Below, one piece after another: positions 59,607 through 64,000 of a stretch of 64,000 nucleotides of DNA. Every line of letters starts with the position of its first letter. Position 1 is the stretch's first letter. The DNA is taken from positions 1-64,000 of the forward strand of contig NZ_JAIVAE010000001.1 of assembly GCF_020171785.1 (NCBI RefSeq), given 5' to 3'. The stretch is from Guptibacillus hwajinpoensis. Its GTDB lineage: Bacteria; Bacillota; Bacilli; Bacillales; Guptibacillaceae. The translations under genes were made by a program, and so were the position numbers. The notes beneath the pieces were generated by a model, which made no database searches, had not been told where the DNA came from, and saw nothing but the letters and a program-made list of their open reading frames with translations.

Positions 59607-59646
59607 TGTAGAAAAATTCTACAAAGAAGTGTAGAGAAATTCTACA
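59607..59646 (+). promoter_or_regulatory. Two enhancer-like palindromes for the sigma-54 activator
   Basis: TGTAGAAAAATTCTACA (59607-59623) and TGTAGAGAAATTCTACA (59630-59646) differ at one base. Their centres are 23 bases apart, about two helical turns. They lie about 55-95 bases upstream of the -24 element, the normal place for activator sites of NtrC-type proteins. Confidence 0.82.
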
Positions 59647-59696
59647 ATTTGCTTCAGGAATGGAGCAGAATTGCCCCAAATACAAGTAATAAAAAG

Positions 59697-59714
59697 TTGG
59701 CACGTTACTTGCAA
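59697..59714 (+). promoter_or_regulatory. Sigma-54 (SigL) promoter
   Basis: TTGGCACGTTACTTGCAA matches the consensus TTGGCACG-N4-TTGCA, with GG at -24 and GC at -12. No sigma-A boxes as good lie in this 470-base gap. It should drive the lyase-ALDH-ADH operon. Confidence 0.92.
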
Positions 59715-59850
59715 TATAAGTATGTGAAAAGGCGGTTTTAAAAAGCTTAATCTCATATCGGCTTGATTACCTGATTGCTGCTTTTAATGATTTATTAAAA
59801 TTGTAAATTCTGATTGTAAAGTGGGTAGGTCTTCTCTTGTGTAAAACGAA

Positions 59851-59865
59851 ATGGAAGCGCTTTAA
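59851..59865 (+). promoter_or_regulatory. Candidate cre (CcpA) site
   Basis: ATGGAAGCGCTTTAA matches WTGNAANCGNWNNCW except for the C near the end. It lies between the sigma-54 promoter and the first gene, where it could act as a roadblock under good carbon supply. Confidence 0.55.
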
Positions 59866-59892
59866 AGAGGCGACCAGAAAGAAGAGGTGAAC

Positions 59893-61221
59893 ATGATTAG
59901 GCGCGAAACTGACTCTTTCGGTTCGGTAGACGTACCTAAAGAGGCACTCTATGGCATTCAAACCGTTCGGTGCATGGAAAACCTTAGTTTTTCAAGGAAA
60001 AAACTTTCTGATTATCCCGCTTATATTCAAGCGTTAAGTATGGTGAAAAAGGCGGCTGCGCTCACAAATGGCCGGGTGGGTGAAATTCCTATTCCTATTC
60101 AAGAAGCGATCGTAACAGCCTGTAATGAATTGATTCGAGGAGCACACCTGCAACACTTTCCAATTGATCCCTACCATGGAGGTGGTGGGATCGGGACGAA
60201 TATGAATGTGAATGAGGTAATAGCCAATTTAGCAAACACCTATTTTGGATATGAAAGAGGGACATACGAACCCGTTAGCCCAAATCATGTCAATGCTTCT
60301 CAATCCACATCAGATGTATGTCACACGGCAATTCGTCTTACGATCGCCCAACAGCTTGAGGCATTCGTACAACTACTGAGAACCTTACAGGGCACGATGA
60401 AAGAAAAAGCGGAGCGGTGGTTGCAAATTTCAACGATTTCACGGACTTGTTTACAGGATGGAATGAGGGTTCAGCTCGGAGATTCTTTGTATGGTGTTGT
60501 TGCCATGCTCGATCGACGAATCACTTCGCTAAATCATTCAATCAAGCAAATGCACGTCATTAATTTAGGTGGCACAGTCATTGGCTCTGGAGTAGGGGCT
60601 TCCATCGACTATCGAGAAAACATTCTCGTTCAGTTGAAAAAGGTGACAGGGAAGCCTGTAACCCATCGTTCTAATTTATATGATGCTGCGCAACATGTGG
60701 ATGATCTTGGCGATGTTTCAAATGAGCTAAAACAGCTCGCGAATGGATTCATTAAAGTTGCTAAAGATTTAAGACTACGATCATCTGGGCCAGAAGCAGG
60801 ATTTGGAGAACTCAATCTACCTGCTGTTCAGGCGGGATCCTCTTTTTTTCCAGGAAAAGTGAACCCCGTACTGCCAGAAACGTTACTGCACTGTTGCTTC
60901 AAAGTACTAGGCCATGATCGTACTGTTCAGGCGGTATTGGAACATGGAGAGCTCGATTTGAACGTATTTGAAGGGGCGGCAGGAATGGCAATTCTAGATG
61001 CTATCTCTTTAATGGAAAAGATGTTGCCGGTTTTTCAAGAGAGCTGTTTGAAGGGGATGACCGCTAATGAAAAACACTGCAAGGCTCTTTCTGAAACAAC
61101 TGTACCCCTTGTGGTCGATCTAAAAGAGAAATTTGGCTATCAGATTGTCTCGGACGCGTTAAAAACGAATGGAACAGAAGGCTTACGACAACTTCAAACA
61201 AATGGGGGAGATTTTCGATGA
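59893..61221 (+). CDS. Aspartase/fumarase superfamily lyase with altered active site
   Basis: A 442-residue enzyme of the superfamily that eliminates fumarate from a substituted succinate. The family signature is GSSFFPGKVNPVLPE (normally GSSIMPGKVNP), with the catalytic loop Ser, Lys and Asn kept. Other blocks differ from aspartase and class II fumarase: HVNASQSTSDV has Ser for the Asn of STND. ISRTCLQDG has Cys for the active-site His of GRTHLQDA. GGGGIGTNMNVNEV departs from GAGTSTNMN. These changes suggest that the leaving group is not plain ammonia or water. ATG 59893 follows GAGGTG; an in-frame GTG at 59887 is inside the ribosome site. First gene of the sigma-54 operon, overlapping the next (ATGA). 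Confidence 0.88.
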   Translation: MIRRETDSFGSVDVPKEALYGIQTVRCMENLSFSRKKLSDYPAYIQALSMVKKAAALTNGRVGEIPIPIQEAIVTACNELIRGAHLQHFPIDPYHGGGGIGTNMNVNEVIANLANTYFGYERGTYEPVSPNHVNASQSTSDVCHTAIRLTIAQQLEAFVQLLRTLQGTMKEKAERWLQISTISRTCLQDGMRVQLGDSLYGVVAMLDRRITSLNHSIKQMHVINLGGTVIGSGVGASIDYRENILVQLKKVTGKPVTHRSNLYDAAQHVDDLGDVSNELKQLANGFIKVAKDLRLRSSGPEAGFGELNLPAVQAGSSFFPGKVNPVLPETLLHCCFKVLGHDRTVQAVLEHGELDLNVFEGAAGMAILDAISLMEKMLPVFQESCLKGMTANEKHCKALSETTVPLVVDLKEKFGYQIVSDALKTNGTEGLRQLQTNGGDFR

Positions 61222-62738
61222 AACAGGTACAAACAAAATTTGAAGGCATTAAGCAACCAAAACTTGACTGGGCGAAAGAATGGCTTCGAGAACCGAAAAA
61301 GCTTTACATCAATGGTCAGTGGGTGAAAAGCACTAGCGGAGAAACGATTGATTCGATAAATCCAGCGACAGGAGAGAGCACAGGTTCAATCTTTAGTGCG
61401 AAAAAAGCAGATGTTGACTCGGCTGTTGCTGCAGCGAGAGAAGCGTTTGATCATGGGCCATGGAAAGAAACGACGCGAAAAGAACGAGCTAGAATTCTTC
61501 GTGAGATTAGTCAATTGATTCTTGATCATCAAGATGAACTAGCGACACTTGAATCCCTTGATAATGGGAAGCTCTACACAGAAGCGTATAACGATGATGT
61601 GCAAGAAGCCTCTGATCTTTTTCAATATTACGCAGGGTGGACAGATAAATACTATGGTGAAAACAATCCGGTTGAAGGAAATTTCTTAAGCTACACAACG
61701 CGTGATCCAATCGGGGTCTGTGGTCAGATCGTTCCGTTTAATTTTCCGATTGGAATGGCGGTTTGGAAGCTTTCACCAGCGCTTGCGATGGGGAATACGG
61801 TCGTGTTAAAGCCATCTAGTACAACGTCTTACTCGGCAATTCGTCTCGTTGAAATCATTCATGAAGCGAAGCTTTTGCCCCCAGGCGTTTTGAATTTAAT
61901 TCTTGGGAAAGGTTCCATTGGCTCCTACATTAGTACCCATATGGACGTAGATAAAATCTCGTTTACAGGAAGTACTGAGGTTGGAAAGAAGCTTGTCCAT
62001 GATTCTGCTGATTCAAATCTTAAGCCCGTTACATTAGAGCTTGGGGGCAAATCCCCGAATATTATTTTTGCTGATGCACCGAACCTTGAAGGAGCAATTG
62101 AACGTTCATTCTATGGTTTGTTTACGCACAAAGGGGAGAAGTGCTCCGCCCCAACGCGACTCTTTGTTGAACGCCCTGTTTATGATGAAGTTGTTGAAAA
62201 AATTGGTGAATTTGCAAACGCATACAAGTGTGGTGATCCTTTTGATCCAGAAAGCGATCAGGGTCCTCAGGTTTCAGAAGCCCACATGAACAGCATTTTG
62301 CATTACATTGAAAGTGGTAAAAAAGAAGGGGCACGACTTGTGGCTGGTGGCGAACGTGATGTTGATGGTGATAAAGCAAAAGGTTTTTATGTAAAGCCAA
62401 CGATCTTTGCGGATGTCACAAATCGCATGACCATTGCACAGGAAGAAATCTTTGGACCAGTTCTTTGTATCCTCCCATTTGATTCTGAAGAAGAAGTGGT
62501 GCGGATGGCGAATGATACAATCTATGGTCTTGCTGCAGGTCTTTGGACAAAGGATGTTTCTCGCGCCCATCGCGTTGCAAACAAACTTGAAGCTGGTATG
62601 GTGTTTGTGAATAAATATGGTTGTTATGATTTCGCCAGTCCATTCGGAGGCTGGAAACAAAGTGGCTGGGGCAAAGAGTATGCTGTGCACTCACTTCAAT
62701 CTTATACAAAAACAAAAGCAATCTGGGTTGCTTACTAA
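61218..62738 (+). CDS. NAD(P)-dependent aldehyde dehydrogenase
   Basis: A 506-residue ALDH. Cofactor site ISFTGSTEVGKKL, general base in VTLELGGKSPNI and catalytic Cys in HKGEKCSAPTRL are present. The C-terminal EEIFGPVLCILPF and FGGWKQSGWGKEYA are typical of the betaine-aldehyde/ALDH1 group. It oxidises an aldehyde to the acid. It overlaps the lyase gene by 4 bases and is followed 18 bases later by an alcohol dehydrogenase. The substrate is unknown. Confidence 0.94.
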   Translation: MKQVQTKFEGIKQPKLDWAKEWLREPKKLYINGQWVKSTSGETIDSINPATGESTGSIFSAKKADVDSAVAAAREAFDHGPWKETTRKERARILREISQLILDHQDELATLESLDNGKLYTEAYNDDVQEASDLFQYYAGWTDKYYGENNPVEGNFLSYTTRDPIGVCGQIVPFNFPIGMAVWKLSPALAMGNTVVLKPSSTTSYSAIRLVEIIHEAKLLPPGVLNLILGKGSIGSYISTHMDVDKISFTGSTEVGKKLVHDSADSNLKPVTLELGGKSPNIIFADAPNLEGAIERSFYGLFTHKGEKCSAPTRLFVERPVYDEVVEKIGEFANAYKCGDPFDPESDQGPQVSEAHMNSILHYIESGKKEGARLVAGGERDVDGDKAKGFYVKPTIFADVTNRMTIAQEEIFGPVLCILPFDSEEEVVRMANDTIYGLAAGLWTKDVSRAHRVANKLEAGMVFVNKYGCYDFASPFGGWKQSGWGKEYAVHSLQSYTKTKAIWVAY

Positions 62739-62756
62739 AAGGACGGAGGAAAGAGT

Positions 62757-63911
62757 ATGAAAATGAAAGCGGCTGTCATGACGGGTCTAGGAGCACCGCT
62801 TGAGATTCAACAAGTGGAGCTTGCTCCACCAAAAGCAAATGAAGTGCTTGTGAAGATTGCTGCCACGGGTGTTTGTCATAGTGACTTAAATGCGGTACAG
62901 GATCCTTCAACCCCTTTTCCAACGATTCTCGGTCATGAAGGGGCTGGAACAGTTGTTGAAGTTGGCCCAAACGTCAGAACAGTTAAACCGGGAGACAAGG
63001 TAGCACTAAGTTGGGTACCGTATTGTGGAACGTGTGAATTCTGTGTCACGGGTGCCATTCATCTTTGTGAATCTGCCTTTGGTCCAATGTTTAACGGTAC
63101 GCTTCTTGATGGTACCTCTCGCCTTAGCAAAGATGGACTTCCGCTTTTTCATAACTCGCTTCTATCAACATTTGCAGAATATGCTGTTGTCCCAGACATG
63201 TCTTGCGTAAAATTACCCGATGCAATGCCACTTGCGCAAGCTTCTCTCATTGGCTGTGGGGTTGCGACGGGTTACGGGGCAGCGGTTAATGCAGCAAAAG
63301 TGACGCCAGGATCGACGGTCGCTGTTTTTGGAATTGGTGGTGTAGGCGTAAATGCGATTCAAGGGGCACGAATTGCCGGGGCTTCTAAAATCATTGCTTG
63401 TGATATGAAACCAGCCAATCTTGAAATTGCGAAACAATTCGGTGCCACCCATACGGTAAATGTTAGTGAAGGAGATGCACCTGAACTGATTCGAGCGATA
63501 ACGAACGGGTTTGGCGTGCACTATGCGATTGACTGCTCAGGTCACACAGCAGCTACCACGAATGCGTGGAATGCGACGCGAAAAGGGGGAACGATCGTCG
63601 TTGTAGGGGCGTTCCATCCTGAAATGTTGCTTAGTCTTCCAGCTGGTGGTTTCCACCGAGTGGGCAAAGTGATCAAAGGAAGCTTTTACGGAGATACACA
63701 GCCGTATCGTGATTTTCCTAAAATCGCAGAGCTCTACATGGATGGGAAATTTATGCTCGATGAACTTGTCATTAGTCGCGTTTCGTTAGAAGAAATTAAC
63801 CAGGCGTTTGACTCATTTCACGACTGTAACTGCGCCAACGTCGGTCGATCTGTCATTGATTTTCAGAAAGAACCTGTTCAAAACCGCGAATATCACCCAG
63901 AATTTATCTGA
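62757..63911 (+). CDS. Zinc-dependent alcohol dehydrogenase (MDR family)
   Basis: A 384-residue medium-chain dehydrogenase of the class III/benzyl-alcohol type. Catalytic zinc ligands are in GVCHSDLNA, GHEGAGTVVEVG and LIGCGVATGYGA. The four structural zinc Cys are in CGTCEFCVTGAIHLC. NAD site VAVFGIGGVGVNAIQGA. It would oxidise an alcohol to the aldehyde used by the ALDH upstream, or the reverse. GGAGGA precedes ATG 62757. Confidence 0.94.
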   Translation: MKMKAAVMTGLGAPLEIQQVELAPPKANEVLVKIAATGVCHSDLNAVQDPSTPFPTILGHEGAGTVVEVGPNVRTVKPGDKVALSWVPYCGTCEFCVTGAIHLCESAFGPMFNGTLLDGTSRLSKDGLPLFHNSLLSTFAEYAVVPDMSCVKLPDAMPLAQASLIGCGVATGYGAAVNAAKVTPGSTVAVFGIGGVGVNAIQGARIAGASKIIACDMKPANLEIAKQFGATHTVNVSEGDAPELIRAITNGFGVHYAIDCSGHTAATTNAWNATRKGGTIVVVGAFHPEMLLSLPAGGFHRVGKVIKGSFYGDTQPYRDFPKIAELYMDGKFMLDELVISRVSLEEINQAFDSFHDCNCANVGRSVIDFQKEPVQNREYHPEFI

Positions 63912-63918
63912 TGTAAAC

Positions 63919-63938
63919 AGGCCGCTCACAGGAGCGGC
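63919..63938 (+). other. Hairpin after the ADH gene without a T-run
   Basis: GGCCGCTC and GAGCGGCC pair around ACAG, followed by GCCCATAAAA. It is not a proper terminator, so transcription probably continues into the next gene. Confidence 0.6.
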
Positions 63939-63983
63939 CGCCCATAAAAAAGAAGAGATAACAAATTGAGAGGGGTTACGACT

Positions 63984-64000
63984 ATGAAGGGTTTTAAACA
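63984..64000 (+). CDS. Start of a further gene (cut by the window end)
   Basis: GAGAGGGG lies upstream of ATG 63984, and five codons (MKGFK) are visible. It is close enough to the ADH gene to be part of the same sigma-54-driven operon. No function can be given. Confidence 0.5.

Overview
The window looks like chromosomal DNA of a spore-forming Bacillaceae, probably an environmental or marine relative of Bacillus/Alkalihalobacillus. The basis is a GerA/GerB/GerC germinant-receptor operon, Spo0M, MprF, a YdbS-YdbT pair, YjzC and DUF3243 small proteins, strong GGAGG ribosome sites with frequent TTG/GTG starts, intrinsic terminators, an S-box riboswitch and moderately low G+C. I see no rRNA, tRNA, CRISPR array, prophage or transposase. 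The genus is an inference.

Layout. 1-7.5 kb: short independent genes (CDF metal exporter, CBO0543 protein, pentapeptide protein, GNAT, Spo0M, small lipoproteins, a uridine-kinase-like protein, Nudix), separated by copies of a 24-36 bp palindrome (core GGGGTCAGG...CCTGACCCC) and, at 5.34-5.52 kb, by a run of strong hairpins that looks like a structured leader RNA. A separate array of five TATTGGCYAA boxes with an exact 20-bp period lies at 7327-7416. 7.5-14.5 kb: mprF, then a SwrC-like RND pump with a divergent TetR regulator. 15.0-18.1 kb: an InhA-type M6 metalloprotease preceded by a lipoprotein that carries a free-standing copy of the protease's propeptide-like segment. 18.2-22.7 kb: a MerR/SRPBCC pair, a TetR/MFS drug-efflux pair with four operator-like sites, a CGNR regulator and a thioredoxin. 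22.7-26.4 kb: germinant receptor operon. 26.5-29.0 kb: NirB-like FAD oxidoreductase, NirD-like Rieske-fold protein and a HemD-like protein.

29-36.7 kb: small conserved proteins, a DUF418 protein, ydbST, an ABC-2 transporter with an SRPBCC protein, and DUF192. 36.8-44.0 kb: a complete monoderm Tad/Flp pilus locus (pilin, prepilin peptidase, TadE, TadG, CpaB, TadZ, TadA, TadB, TadC) behind a sigma-A-like promoter with a palindrome in its spacer. 44-46.5 kb: metallo-beta-lactamase-fold hydrolase, lone ABC ATPase and two small membrane proteins. 46.6-51.8 kb: SAM riboswitch, cysJ, cysI, then a zinc-ribbon threonine synthase. 51.8-54.7 kb: MEDS protein, a frameshifted small membrane gene, DUF1801 and a lipoprotein with an internal duplication.

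54.9-64 kb is the most coherent candidate new system: a sensor kinase, an NtrC-type sigma-54 activator and a QAT-family solute-binding lipoprotein form one operon. Immediately downstream lie two near-identical 17-bp palindromes, a near-consensus sigma-54 promoter and a cre-like site, followed by an aspartase/fumarase-superfamily lyase with changed active-site motifs, an aldehyde dehydrogenase and a zinc alcohol dehydrogenase. I infer a self-contained sense-and-catabolise module for an unidentified, possibly amine-containing, compound.
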